From JANMDR01 sp031376425 (GTDB taxonomy: Bacteria; Pseudomonadota; Gammaproteobacteria; Burkholderiales; Usitatibacteraceae): DNA of 44,606 nucleotides. Shown in pieces: positions 31,901-40,896 of the stretch. Each line of letters starts with the position of its first letter. Position 1 is the first letter of the stretch. Made by a program: the position numbers and the translations under genes. The notes under the pieces are model-generated. The model saw only the letters and a program-made list of their open reading frames with translations. It searched no databases and was not told the origin of the DNA. The stretch lies in NCBI GenBank assembly GCA_031376425.1, contig JANMDR010000330.1, positions 1-44,606 of the forward strand, in the 5' to 3' direction.

Positions 31901-34195
31901 TTATAGTTTCATCTCAAAGCGCAGCGCTACATTTAAATCAGTTCGGGTGATGGTGTTGGTGCTTTGCAATTGCAAGCCCTGCAAAATGCTGTTTGAGCTG
32001 GTGCTTTCGCGTGGCGCAATATTAGAGAAGGTTAAGCGTAGTCTTGATGCGCTGTCGATATTCCACAGCGCATAAGCATCAAACACCCGCTTCACACCAG
32101 CGCTTTGATATTGATTATCGTCAATGCGGGTTTCAAATGCAGGAGTGAAGCCTAAATTGCCGCCCATGCTAAATGGTGTGCCTTTAAACTTATAATCACC
32201 GCCTAAATTTGCGGTTGCCTTGGGCTGGCCCTCAAGCCGATTATTGGGGCCGTCTAGGCCATCTACTTTTGAGTTAAATAAGCTGGCATTTACGCGCAAA
32301 TTTATAGCTGGTGCGCCATCTAGTATTTCGGTTAACTGAAACTTTGCGTCGAACTCTACGCCGCTGGTAACGGCGTTACCGATGTTTTGCGGCCGCGCTA
32401 CATAGCGTTGCGCGGTGGCATAGCTAACGTTCTCCAAGGCAATATTGGTGCGGATAAGGTCGCGAATCTGGCGAGTGAATAAATTGATTGACACCACGCC
32501 ACCCGCCTTTAAATAATTTTCGTAAGCTAGATCGATGCCGTTGGCAATTTCCGGCTTTAAATTAGGGTTGCCGCCACGGTCGACGCTCACGCTGGTATTG
32601 GCACCGGGCACCGGATAGAGGGTGTTTAAACTTGGGCGTGCGACTAATTGCTGCGTAGTCGGTGTGCGGTAACTTTGGGTAAGACCGAGGCGAATTTGAT
32701 CGCGCTTGGGAGCGTCAAAACGCCAGACTACTTGTGCCAAGGGATTAAAAACGCGGCTTTGGTTGCGCACCGCAGGGTTAGCGGTTCCATTGCTTTCGCT
32801 ACGGGTTTCAATACCTTCCCAACGGGCGCCAGCGTACGCGGATAGTTGTGGATTGGGGTCCCATTCGTTTTGCACATAAATGGCAGTACGCTTGGTGGTG
32901 ACATTGAGTTCACTACCAAAATCCACCAACTGTAATTTATTGTTTAGAAACGTGCTGGATTGATCGTTGCGTTTGACGTTTTCAAATTCAATGCCGGCCA
33001 CTAATTTGTGCTCGGAATCTTTACCTAAACTATGGGTTAATTTTCCAACCATATTCCATGAAACATCTTTGGCGTTACTGCTTGAATTTTGATTGAGTAC
33101 TTTCACGCCGCTTGTGCTAAATTCGTCGATGTTTGCGGATGATTCAGTGCTGAGCCGCCCCGCGCTGCCGCGAAGCTCAAGCCGTGTGGAATCATCAAGG
33201 GTTTTGTTCAACATAGTCATGACGCGAAAAACAGATATATCGTTGTTTGATGTTGAAGCGCCTGTGGCGTATGGCGCGGGTGGCTCGCCGAAGCTTTGAT
33301 TGAGGGTGGAGCGGCCTGTTGTTGATGATTTATTGCGAACCACAAATGGGGCGATGCTAAACTGCTCCCCAGCACCCAAACGCCACTGAAATCGGCCATT
33401 GGCGAATAAGCTTTTACCGTCATTAGCACTGTCATTCGTGCTGGTGCGTGCGAGCTCAATTGCATTGGTGCTGGTGTTAACGTAGGTGGTTGTGGTGTTA
33501 GCGCTATTTAACTGATCGGTGCCATTGAGTGAAACAGTAAAGTTATAGGTACCTGTAGCGCTAAAAGTATCGTTGTAGGTCCATGCTAAATTAGGCGAAT
33601 ATTTGCCGCGTTCGTCGGTTACGGCGGCACGAATATCGTTATTGCGAATGCGTAATGGTTCGCGCAAAATGACGTTGATCGTACCAGCAACGGCACGGGT
33701 GCCGGTTTCGGCAGTGGGTGCGCGCAAAATTTCGATGCGTTCTACTTGTTCTGGTGTTATTTGTTCCATTGAAAAACCTGGTGGTACGCGCTCACCGTTA
33801 AGTAAAAATTGCGTCGCGCCGCCACCCATGCCGCGCATACGCACTAGGCCGCCACGTCCGGGGCGGCCACCTTGGGTTACACCCGGCAGGCGGCGCATGA
33901 CATCACCTAAATTACTGTCACCGTATTGCTCAATTTCCTCGCGGGTGATGATAATTTTTGCGGCACTTGAGTTGCGCCGGTCATCGTTGGTAAAGCGTTG
34001 GCCTTTGACTTCTACTTTATCTACGCTTTGTGTTGAGTCTTTTTTGGGTGTTGCAGGGTTTGTCGGCTTAGGCGGTGTTGGCGTGTCGGTTTTGGCTTCA
34101 ACTTCTGTTTCTGCTGGGGGGGGTGTTGATTGCGCCATCAGTGAAGACGGTAATAGCGCTGTCAAGGTAATGATTAGATATTTATACGGGAGCAT
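31901..34195 (-). CDS. TonB-dependent outer-membrane receptor
   Basis: This 764-residue protein has a signal peptide (about 1-21, ending LMAQ), a Pro/Thr/Lys-rich linker, a TonB-box-like DKVEVKGQRF, a plug domain (about 70-180) with GDVMRRLPGVTQGG, LVRMRGMGGGATQFLLNGE and VERIEILRAPTAE, and a long 22-strand barrel ending in an aromatic-type strand LRFEMKL. Such receptors import siderophores, vitamin B12, nickel or glycans using TonB energy; the substrate is not readable here. No Fur box or riboswitch was identified. It stands alone and diverges from a LytS/LytR-type sensor pair. Confidence 0.93.
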   Translation of the reverse strand: MLPYKYLIITLTALLPSSLMAQSTPPPAETEVEAKTDTPTPPKPTNPATPKKDSTQSVDKVEVKGQRFTNDDRRNSSAAKIIITREEIEQYGDSNLGDVMRRLPGVTQGGRPGRGGLVRMRGMGGGATQFLLNGERVPPGFSMEQITPEQVERIEILRAPTAETGTRAVAGTINVILREPLRIRNNDIRAAVTDERGKYSPNLAWTYNDTFSATGTYNFTVSLNGTDQLNSANTTTTYVNTSTNAIELARTSTNDSANDGKSLFANGRFQWRLGAGEQFSIAPFVVRNKSSTTGRSTLNQSFGEPPAPYATGASTSNNDISVFRVMTMLNKTLDDSTRLELRGSAGRLSTESSANIDEFSTSGVKVLNQNSSSNAKDVSWNMVGKLTHSLGKDSEHKLVAGIEFENVKRNDQSSTFLNNKLQLVDFGSELNVTTKRTAIYVQNEWDPNPQLSAYAGARWEGIETRSESNGTANPAVRNQSRVFNPLAQVVWRFDAPKRDQIRLGLTQSYRTPTTQQLVARPSLNTLYPVPGANTSVSVDRGGNPNLKPEIANGIDLAYENYLKAGGVVSINLFTRQIRDLIRTNIALENVSYATAQRYVARPQNIGNAVTSGVEFDAKFQLTEILDGAPAINLRVNASLFNSKVDGLDGPNNRLEGQPKATANLGGDYKFKGTPFSMGGNLGFTPAFETRIDDNQYQSAGVKRVFDAYALWNIDSASRLRLTFSNIAPRESTSSNSILQGLQLQSTNTITRTDLNVALRFEMKL

Positions 34196-34586
34196 TTTGA
34201 TAGATTCGCTGAGAGTGGGCTGGTTCGCTATAAAGCTGGAAACGCGTGACGGTTGTACTTGATTGCGTAGGAGTGTTTAAGTCGATGCATTAAGTATCTA
34301 TTAAATTGCATGAATTAAAGATGAATAATGCCGCTATCATTACAATATGAGGTGGTGAGTATGTAAGCAAATATGTCAGGAAACAAGGATGGATAAATAA
34401 GTCGGCTTGGATGGTATATGAAATCCAAATAGCCACAGTATTACTCTGCCTATATTCGTGTATGAATAGCATGAAATTCTGCATTCTAGAGCCGTAAATC
34501 TGTAGATCGCGACTTTGCGATGGTAAATTGGCCGGGAACAGGTATTGTGAAGGCATTGAGAGCTATGCCTTTTTAGGAATTGCATT
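34196..34586. other. 391-bp divergent intergenic region
   Basis: This gap separates the receptor gene from the sensor-kinase gene and must hold both promoters. It is A+T-rich, and I could not place confident -35/-10 pairs. AGGA at about 34576 is the ribosome binding site for the kinase ATG at 34587. An open frame on the minus strand (34290-34556) has no protein-like character. Direct or inverted repeats long enough to be an operator were not evident. Confidence 0.4.
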
Positions 34587-36734
34587 ATGTTTAAATCATT
34601 TGGAAATTTTTTATATCGCACGCCGTGGTGGGCACTGCTGGGCGGTGCTTTTTTGATATTTTTATCACTCGTGGCCTTTGCCACGCCGTGGGGCGTGTTT
34701 AATTTGCCCAAACTTGGACGTACCGCTGCCGAACGCATAGCGATACAGCACGAGGTTGATAATAGCGGAAAAGAAATTTTAGAAACCGCGTTTCGCACGT
34801 GGAGTGATAATTCAAAAGATGAAGAACAGGCTGCAGAACTTAAAAAAGTAGCTGATTCTATTGCGCGGTGGCGCGAACAAACACCAGATCCTGTGGGTGA
34901 AGCTAATAAAGATGCCTTGGAGCGTCTTGATACGGCGCAGGCTGATTTAAAGAAAAACCAACAGGAATTGGAGCAGGCGCTACGTGAAGCCGGTGCGCCG
35001 TCGCAAGTTGCCAAAGAACTGATGGGGCCATTGAAGGAAAGCATTAATAAGGTAAAAGACGCTGCTCGCGATGTGCGTAAAAACGTACTGGAAAATCCAA
35101 TACCACAGGCATCGACGACCGTCACTACTCCCACAACCACAACCGCAACAACGCCCACAACCGCAACAAAGCCAACCACTGAGACGCGTCCGACAACGCC
35201 ATCTACACCTGCGGCCACGGTTAAGAAAAAACAAATTGGCATTACCTATAATTTTGGCGATGACAAAGACGCAGAGCCCAATTCGGTTAACGCTGAATTT
35301 CCCGTTATTGCTGATTTAAATCAGCCTTCTGAATTTGCTCAAAGGTTAACCAATCTTGATTTGGATGAGGAGGCGAAAAATACGATTCGTGCAGAGATTC
35401 GTCAAGCCGGGCTAAAGATACTTGTGGCCAGTGTAATTATTTTGTTTATGATTCCGTTGCTTATCGTATTGTCGATTGCTAAAATTTATATTGGTCGCGC
35501 CAGAGCCTCACAAATTGTGGCCGAGCAAAGTAAGGAAGAAGCTCGTTATCAGACCGCCATACGGCAATTGAGCGAAGCGAAACTACAGGCTTTGCAAGCT
35601 CAGGTAGAACCACATTTTTTGTACAATACCTTGGCGAATGTACAGGCACTGACTGAAATTGATCCCGAAGCTGCCAATAAAATGGTGGGGCACTTAATCG
35701 AATATTTGCGTGCGGCCTTACCAAAAATGCGCGAAAATAGCTCAACAGTTGGCCAAGAAATAGAGTTAGCACGCGCCTACCTGAATATTTTAAAAATGCG
35801 TATGGGTGAGCGATTAAGCTTTGCGATTGAGGCACCTGCAGAATTGTTGAGTCTGCCGTTTCCCCCGTTGATGCTGCCGTCATTGGTTGAAAATGCGATT
35901 AAGCATGGGCTAGAACCGCAACGCGAAGGCGGCAGTATTACGATTTCGGTAAGCCGTCAGGCCGATGGCGCATTACAAATGGATGTAGTGGATACGGGTC
36001 GTGGCTTAACCAATAAAGGCCCAGCCGTTGGCGGTGGTGTCGGGCTGTCTAATATTCGTGAGCGTCTTGTAGGTCTATTCGGTGCCGGTGCATATCTACA
36101 GTTAGAGTCTAATCCGCCTAAAGGCGTGATCTCGCGAATCGTTATTCCGGAGAACGCTTTGGTGGCTAAGTCGGCACTCGGCTCTAGTTTCAATAGTTCC
36201 TTGAAGACCCCTAAACTAGGGCTTCTTGAAACGCCGCCTGCAATTATCCCGCAGCCTAAAATTGCCGATGAGCCGCAACCTGGTTGGCGCGGTATGTGGC
36301 GCAAAACTTGGCGCATTGCCAGTAAGGCGCATGGGGCTTGGGCGCGCTTTCTTCGTGCTACGTTTGTTGTATTGCTCGCGCTATTGGCAATATGTACCGT
36401 TGCCTTTGTAATTGCCGTGGGTGCAGGCGCGACATCCATTGATATGTTTGATGTGCGTTTGACTGGCTTTGAAGGAATGGCATTAGCTGCAGTAGCTGGT
36501 GTTGCGGTATTTATTGTTTGTGCGTTGGCGCTAGCGTTGCTGATGGTCATACTTTACGGCACGGGAGTGTTTGGTTTTTTAACGCTGATATTTTTATTGC
36601 TTACCACCGTATTTTCAGCGCTTACACCGCTAATTCCTCTGGCTGTGGTTTGCGTCGTAATTTATTGGATAATAAAGCGTGGCAAAACTAAATCTGTGAC
36701 GGCTGACGCTGTACCCAAAGATACTAATCTCTAA
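34587..36734 (+). CDS. LytS/YehU-type sensor histidine kinase with extra C-terminal membrane domain
   Basis: This 715-residue sensor has TM1 (about 14-34), a periplasmic helical region (about 35-276) that includes a Thr/Pro-rich linker (174-212), TM2 (about 277-301) and a cytoplasmic kinase. The kinase shows the LytS-type phosphoacceptor QAQVEPHFLYNTLANVQAL with His343, N-box PSLVENAIKHGLEP and DTGRGL with GGGVGLSNIRERL. After the kinase (ends about 522) a linker leads to roughly four further membrane segments (590-612, 630-656, 658-676, 678-697), which standard LytS kinases lack. The downstream LytTR regulator gene starts 20 bp after its stop and is its obvious partner. Confidence 0.92.
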   Translation: MFKSFGNFLYRTPWWALLGGAFLIFLSLVAFATPWGVFNLPKLGRTAAERIAIQHEVDNSGKEILETAFRTWSDNSKDEEQAAELKKVADSIARWREQTPDPVGEANKDALERLDTAQADLKKNQQELEQALREAGAPSQVAKELMGPLKESINKVKDAARDVRKNVLENPIPQASTTVTTPTTTTATTPTTATKPTTETRPTTPSTPAATVKKKQIGITYNFGDDKDAEPNSVNAEFPVIADLNQPSEFAQRLTNLDLDEEAKNTIRAEIRQAGLKILVASVIILFMIPLLIVLSIAKIYIGRARASQIVAEQSKEEARYQTAIRQLSEAKLQALQAQVEPHFLYNTLANVQALTEIDPEAANKMVGHLIEYLRAALPKMRENSSTVGQEIELARAYLNILKMRMGERLSFAIEAPAELLSLPFPPLMLPSLVENAIKHGLEPQREGGSITISVSRQADGALQMDVVDTGRGLTNKGPAVGGGVGLSNIRERLVGLFGAGAYLQLESNPPKGVISRIVIPENALVAKSALGSSFNSSLKTPKLGLLETPPAIIPQPKIADEPQPGWRGMWRKTWRIASKAHGAWARFLRATFVVLLALLAICTVAFVIAVGAGATSIDMFDVRLTGFEGMALAAVAGVAVFIVCALALALLMVILYGTGVFGFLTLIFLLLTTVFSALTPLIPLAVVCVVIYWIIKRGKTKSVTADAVPKDTNL

Positions 36735-36754
36735 TTTTTCTAGGTTAAACCCTT

Positions 36755-37564
36755 ATGACTATTACCTGCATCATCGCTGAAGACGAATCCATTTTGCGTC
36801 AGCAATTAAGCGTGAAGCTTAAGAAACTATGGCCAGAGCTAGAACAATTAGCTGCTGTAGGCGATGGCGAGGCGGCGTTAGAAGCTATCACCACGCATAG
36901 CCCGACCATTGCATTTTTAGATATTCAAATGCCGGAAATGACGGGGGTTGAGGTAGCGCAAAGCCTTGCAGCAAATCGCGATTTGCATACGCATGTGGTG
37001 TTCGTTACGGCGTTTGATCAATATGCAGTACAGGCTTTTGAAGCGGGTGCGATTGATTATGTACTTAAGCCCTATACAGAAGAACGTTTAACAGCCACCG
37101 TCGAGCGTTTGCGCGCACGCTTGGATGGTTTGAATAGCGCGGACGATGAGAGTGAAGCACAAACTAAATCGATAGCGCCGCCCCAAGACCTCGCTGCGAT
37201 GCTAGCAAGCCTTGCTGCCAGCTTAAATCCTGGTGCCGAAAAACTACGTTGGATTAAAGCCAATATTGGCCAAAATTTGCGCTTAATCCCGATTGAAGAG
37301 GTACTGTTTTTTCAATCGGATGAAAAATATACTTTGGTGGCGACAAAGGAATTTGACGCGCTCATCAAAACGCCAATTAAAGAACTGCTCAGCGGCCTAG
37401 ATACTGATAAATACTGGCAAATTCATCGCTCCATTATTGTGAATGCTGCAGCCATCGACGCTGTAGTGCGCGACTTTAGAGGTCAAGCCCACGTGAAGGT
37501 AAAGGGTCGCAAGGAGCAATTAACGGTAAGCCGGCCGTTTTCGCATTTGTTTAAACAGATGTAG
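36755..37564 (+). CDS. LytR/AlgR-family response regulator
   Basis: This 269-residue transcription factor has a receiver domain (1-120) with acidic pocket Glu9, Asp10 and Glu11, phosphoacceptor Asp56 in FLDIQMP, Thr85 and Lys105 in VLKPY. A LytTR DNA-binding domain (about 165-269) follows with LIPIEEVLFFQSDEKYTLV and WQIHRSIIVNAAAI. It is 20 bp downstream of the sensor kinase on the same transcript. LytTR sites are pairs of short repeats spaced by about one turn, and the upstream divergent receptor is a candidate target. Confidence 0.94.
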   Translation: MTITCIIAEDESILRQQLSVKLKKLWPELEQLAAVGDGEAALEAITTHSPTIAFLDIQMPEMTGVEVAQSLAANRDLHTHVVFVTAFDQYAVQAFEAGAIDYVLKPYTEERLTATVERLRARLDGLNSADDESEAQTKSIAPPQDLAAMLASLAASLNPGAEKLRWIKANIGQNLRLIPIEEVLFFQSDEKYTLVATKEFDALIKTPIKELLSGLDTDKYWQIHRSIIVNAAAIDAVVRDFRGQAHVKVKGRKEQLTVSRPFSHLFKQM

Positions 37565-37614
37565 GCGGTGATATTCAGGTGGTAAGCACAGCAATACGAA
37601 GGTAATTATATTTG

Positions 37615-38388
37615 TTATTTACTAGTGGCATCGGCAATGGCAATAAACTCGGCCACCGACAATGTTTCTGCCCGTGCCGTTGGCGCTATGCCTAGCGCTT
37701 CAAGTCCGGCTTCGCTAATGATGCCCTTTAGGGTATTGCGCAACATTTTGCGGCGTTGTCCGAAGGCGGTGGCAACGACTTGCGCGAAATGACTATCGCT
37801 TTTTGCCCGAGGGCGATCGGTTCCCAAGGGCTGCAAGCGCACGATGGCCGACATCACCTTTGGCGGCGGGCTGAACGCGTCAGGAGGAACGTCAAATAAC
37901 GCTTCTAGTGAAAATTGATATTGCAACATTACCGATAATCTACCGTAGGCATCATCATCCGGCCCTGCCACCATTCGATCTACTACTTCCTTTTGCAGCA
38001 TGAAAATAGCATCGGTCAATTGTGTAGAAAAACTCGCTAAGTGGAACAAAAAAGGGGTGGAAATATTGTAGGGCAGATTGCCTACCGCACGAAATTTAGC
38101 GCCAGCATTGATCTGACTAAAATCAAATTCCAGCACATCCGTTTCGTGCACGGTAAGCTGTTCCGGCGGATAGCGACGTACTAGCGCCGCAGCTAAATCA
38201 CGATCAATTTCCACCACATGCAAGTGTGCATGTTTGAGTAACAGAGGTGCGGTCAGTGCGCCCGGCCCCGGACCAATTTCAACAATGACTTCACCAGCTT
38301 TTGGCGCGATGGCTTGAACGATACGCGCGACAATATGCGTATCTATTAAGAAGTGTTGGCCGAAGTATTTTTTTGGTTTTGGGTTCAT
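37615..38388 (-). CDS. rsmA: 16S rRNA dimethyladenosine methyltransferase
   Basis: This 257-residue enzyme (KsgA) dimethylates two adjacent adenosines near the 3' end of 16S rRNA late in 30S assembly. KKYFGQHFLID at 6-16, the SAM motif EIGPGPGALT at 37-46, EID near 60, and catalytic NLPYNIS at 104-110 are all present, with FSPPPKVMSAIVRL further on. Its ATG is one base after the pdxA stop. It is the last gene of the lptD-surA-pdxA-rsmA operon, the common proteobacterial order. Confidence 0.97.
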   Translation of the reverse strand: MNPKPKKYFGQHFLIDTHIVARIVQAIAPKAGEVIVEIGPGPGALTAPLLLKHAHLHVVEIDRDLAAALVRRYPPEQLTVHETDVLEFDFSQINAGAKFRAVGNLPYNISTPFLFHLASFSTQLTDAIFMLQKEVVDRMVAGPDDDAYGRLSVMLQYQFSLEALFDVPPDAFSPPPKVMSAIVRLQPLGTDRPRAKSDSHFAQVVATAFGQRRKMLRNTLKGIISEAGLEALGIAPTARAETLSVAEFIAIADATSK

Positions 38389-38389
38389 C

Positions 38390-39430
38390 TCAACAGGGTC
38401 GCGAGTTCAGGTCGTGAGTTGAGGGTCGCGTGTTTGAAGCGGCTAAGTTTATGGCGCAGTCAACGGCCGCCCACATGCTGCCACAATCAATGTCGCCGGT
38501 TCCCGCTAAATCAATGGCAGTACCGTGATCGGGTGAAGTGCGAATGATTGGCAGGCCTAGGGTCACATTGATGCCGCGCCCAAAAGTGGCATATTTGAGC
38601 ACTGGCAAGCCTTGGTCGTGATACATCGCCAGTACCGCATCTGTACCCTTGAGCACATTCGGGTTGAACAGTGTATCGGCTGGAAGTGGGCCAATTAACT
38701 GCATGCCTCGCGCTCTTAATGCGCTAATGACGGGTGTGATAATTTCGATTTCTTCTCGGCCTAAATAACCGTTTTCACCAGCGTGTGGGTTAAGGCCAGC
38801 AACGATAATTTTTGGGTTTTTTAACCCAAATTTTTGCTGTAAATCAGCATGTAAAATTTCTAAGGTCAGGGTCAGTGCGGGGATAGTGATTGCCGCGCTA
38901 ACGTCTTTTAGCGGCAAGTGCGTAGTAGCCAGCGCTACGCGCAATGGTGCTATCCCATTTTCGTGGCTAATATCGCCAGTGAGCATCATGACGACTTTCG
39001 CGGTATTGGTTTTTTCGGCTAGGTATTCTGTGTGACCAGAAAAATAGGTGCCCTGCTTGCCAATATAGTCATTGATGACGGCTTTGTTAAGTGGCGCGGT
39101 GACCATCGCAGCGTATTGGCCTGATTGACAACCTGCAATCGCAGAATCGAGCGTGGCAAGTACATGCGCACCATTGCGTGCATCAAGCTTGCCAACCACT
39201 ACGGGGGTGGCGGTTAACAGATTAACTAGTTTAATATTCGCCGATTGACTGACAGTCTCCCACGTCACACCACGAAGCACGGCGCGAGCTTTCAGGGCGT
39301 CAACGTTGCCGATGAAAGTAAATTGTGCGCGGGGCTCAGTATTTAGTTTTGCCGCCAGCAGTACACATAAATCGGGACCAATCCCTGCGGGCTCTCCGCA
39401 GGTGATGGCAATGGTTGGTTTGGGGAACAC
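38390..39430 (-). CDS. pdxA: 4-hydroxythreonine-4-phosphate dehydrogenase
   Basis: This 346-residue enzyme of pyridoxal phosphate synthesis oxidises 4-phosphohydroxy-L-threonine. ITCGEPAGIGPD at 9-20, TAPLNKAVI, YFSGHTEYLAEKT, the metal-binding AGLNPHAGENG and AMYHDQGLPVLKY are the family landmarks. The start is GTG at 39430 with a TAAG leader, 18 bp after the surA stop. The first nine residues are ordinary for the family, so this start is reasonable. Length is slightly above the E. coli enzyme because of a short C-terminal tail. Confidence 0.96.
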   Translation of the reverse strand: MFPKPTIAITCGEPAGIGPDLCVLLAAKLNTEPRAQFTFIGNVDALKARAVLRGVTWETVSQSANIKLVNLLTATPVVVGKLDARNGAHVLATLDSAIAGCQSGQYAAMVTAPLNKAVINDYIGKQGTYFSGHTEYLAEKTNTAKVVMMLTGDISHENGIAPLRVALATTHLPLKDVSAAITIPALTLTLEILHADLQQKFGLKNPKIIVAGLNPHAGENGYLGREEIEIITPVISALRARGMQLIGPLPADTLFNPNVLKGTDAVLAMYHDQGLPVLKYATFGRGINVTLGLPIIRTSPDHGTAIDLAGTGDIDCGSMWAAVDCAINLAASNTRPSTHDLNSRPC

Positions 39431-39448
39431 CTTACGGTTATTTCTCGT

Positions 39449-40819
39449 TTATTTTTCATCCAAACGATATTCTACAAAGGCGCGATCACGAATTTGACGA
39501 ACCCAGTCTTGATAGGCTTCGTCGCCTTTGCGTTGACGGATCACGCCGCGTGCGGTTTCGCGCTTGCGGTCATTGCTAACACCTTCGGTACGGCGACCAA
39601 GCACTTGCACCAAATGCCAGCCAAAGGGGGTCTGAATAGGTTGGCTTACTTCATTGTCGCGTAATTGCGTCATGACGCGTTCAAATTCAGGCACGGCGGC
39701 TCCCGGTGCTAACCAGCCTAAATCACCACCTTTGGTCGCGCTGGCATCGTCAGAATGCACTTTTGCCAGTTCAGCAAAATCGGCTCCAGTGGCGATACGC
39801 TCGCGCAGGCGGCTTAAACGGCTCTTTGCTTCATCATCAGTTAAGCCATCTTTATTGCGAATGAGGATGTGCCGCGTGTTGGTTTGCGTTATCGTCGGCG
39901 CGGCAGAAACACCGCGTTTATCGAGTAGCTTAACAATATGGAAACCATTTGGGCTGCGCAAAATATCGGTGATTTCGCCTTGTTTGAGGGCATTGAGCGA
40001 TTCTAAGAAAATCGCCGGTAGCCGACCCGCTGGACGCCAGCCCAAATTGCCACCTTGCAAGGCATCCGGCGCATCTGAATACTGTGCCGAAATTTGTGCG
40101 AACTCAGCACCACGGCGCAATTCAGACAAAGCCTGTAAAGCTTTTTTCCGTTTCACCTCGATTTGCTCGCTAGTTGCTTGCTCAGGCACGACCACTAAAA
40201 TATGCGCTAAACGAAATTCCTTATCAGAATTTGCTTCCTTGGATTCAAGGGCTAATTGGGTATCAACCTCGGCATCGGTGACGTTGATATTGGCGTCTAC
40301 TTCGCGCTCACGAATCCGCATGACCATTAAGTCATTGCGCACGTCCTCACGAAACTTGCTCCATTTTAAGCCGTCACGTTCAATGAGTTCGCGGAAATCA
40401 CTCATGGAAACGTTCGAGCCATCAGCATAGTTTTTAATGGATGCCTCAAGCGTAGCGTCGTCAATCCGTACACCAGATTCTTTGGCTTCCAATAACTGCA
40501 CCATTTCATTGATTTGGCGCTCTAGCAACTGCTTAGTAAAAACCTCTGCGGAGGGCGGTGTTGTACCGGCTTTTTGCATTTGTTTAAGCACTACATTCAT
40601 CCGCTCTTGCAACTCGTTTTGCGTGATCACTTCATTGTTTACTACCGCAATAATACGATCCACCACCGCTACGTTGGTATTGGATTTTGTCGGGGAAAGT
40701 GTTTTTTCAAGTTTTTGCGCGATGCTGCTCAAAGGGATGGACAAGAGCGATGTTGCCAGCAATGCCGCCAATAACGGTTGGTTTAGGGTACGTGCTGGTT
40801 TAAAATTTGCTTGCATCAA
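39449..40819 (-). CDS. surA: Periplasmic chaperone / peptidyl-prolyl isomerase SurA
   Basis: This 456-residue protein escorts outer-membrane proteins, including LptD, through the periplasm. A signal peptide (about 1-35, ending SSIAQ) is followed by an N-terminal chaperone domain (about 50-180) with DRIIAVVNNEVITQNEL. Two parvulin domains follow (about 200-308 and 313-415), marked by RLAHILVVVPE, QGGNLGWRPAGRLP and RHILIRNKDGL, GGDLGWLAPGAAVPEFE. A C-terminal helix ends the protein. It lies 77 bp downstream of lptD, its main client, and shares the transcript. Confidence 0.97.
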   Translation of the reverse strand: MMQANFKPARTLNQPLLAALLATSLLSIPLSSIAQKLEKTLSPTKSNTNVAVVDRIIAVVNNEVITQNELQERMNVVLKQMQKAGTTPPSAEVFTKQLLERQINEMVQLLEAKESGVRIDDATLEASIKNYADGSNVSMSDFRELIERDGLKWSKFREDVRNDLMVMRIREREVDANINVTDAEVDTQLALESKEANSDKEFRLAHILVVVPEQATSEQIEVKRKKALQALSELRRGAEFAQISAQYSDAPDALQGGNLGWRPAGRLPAIFLESLNALKQGEITDILRSPNGFHIVKLLDKRGVSAAPTITQTNTRHILIRNKDGLTDDEAKSRLSRLRERIATGADFAELAKVHSDDASATKGGDLGWLAPGAAVPEFERVMTQLRDNEVSQPIQTPFGWHLVQVLGRRTEGVSNDRKRETARGVIRQRKGDEAYQDWVRQIRDRAFVEYRLDEK

Positions 40820-40896
40820 TTTACTCCACTACAGATAGGCTGAAAATACCTTAAATAAGGCAATCTTCAGGCATTATTAAAATAATTTCCCACGCT

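Noticed and set aside
33603..34262. 219-codon plus-strand frame opposite the TonB receptor
   Set aside because: The receptor strand has a signal peptide, plug and barrel motifs; the opposite frame has none and is rich in Arg/Ser/Pro from codon complementarity.
34290..34556. 88-codon minus-strand frame in the receptor/kinase gap
   Set aside because: Composition is not protein-like, and no ribosome binding site or motif supports it.
34376..35242. 288-codon minus-strand open frame with Val/Gly-rich run
   Set aside because: It is the complement of the Thr/Pro-rich linker of the LytS-type kinase, which has clear family motifs, and it has no motif of its own.
39654..40430. 258-codon plus-strand frame opposite surA
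   Set aside because: SurA is unmistakable on the other strand, and the frame has no start signal or known motif.
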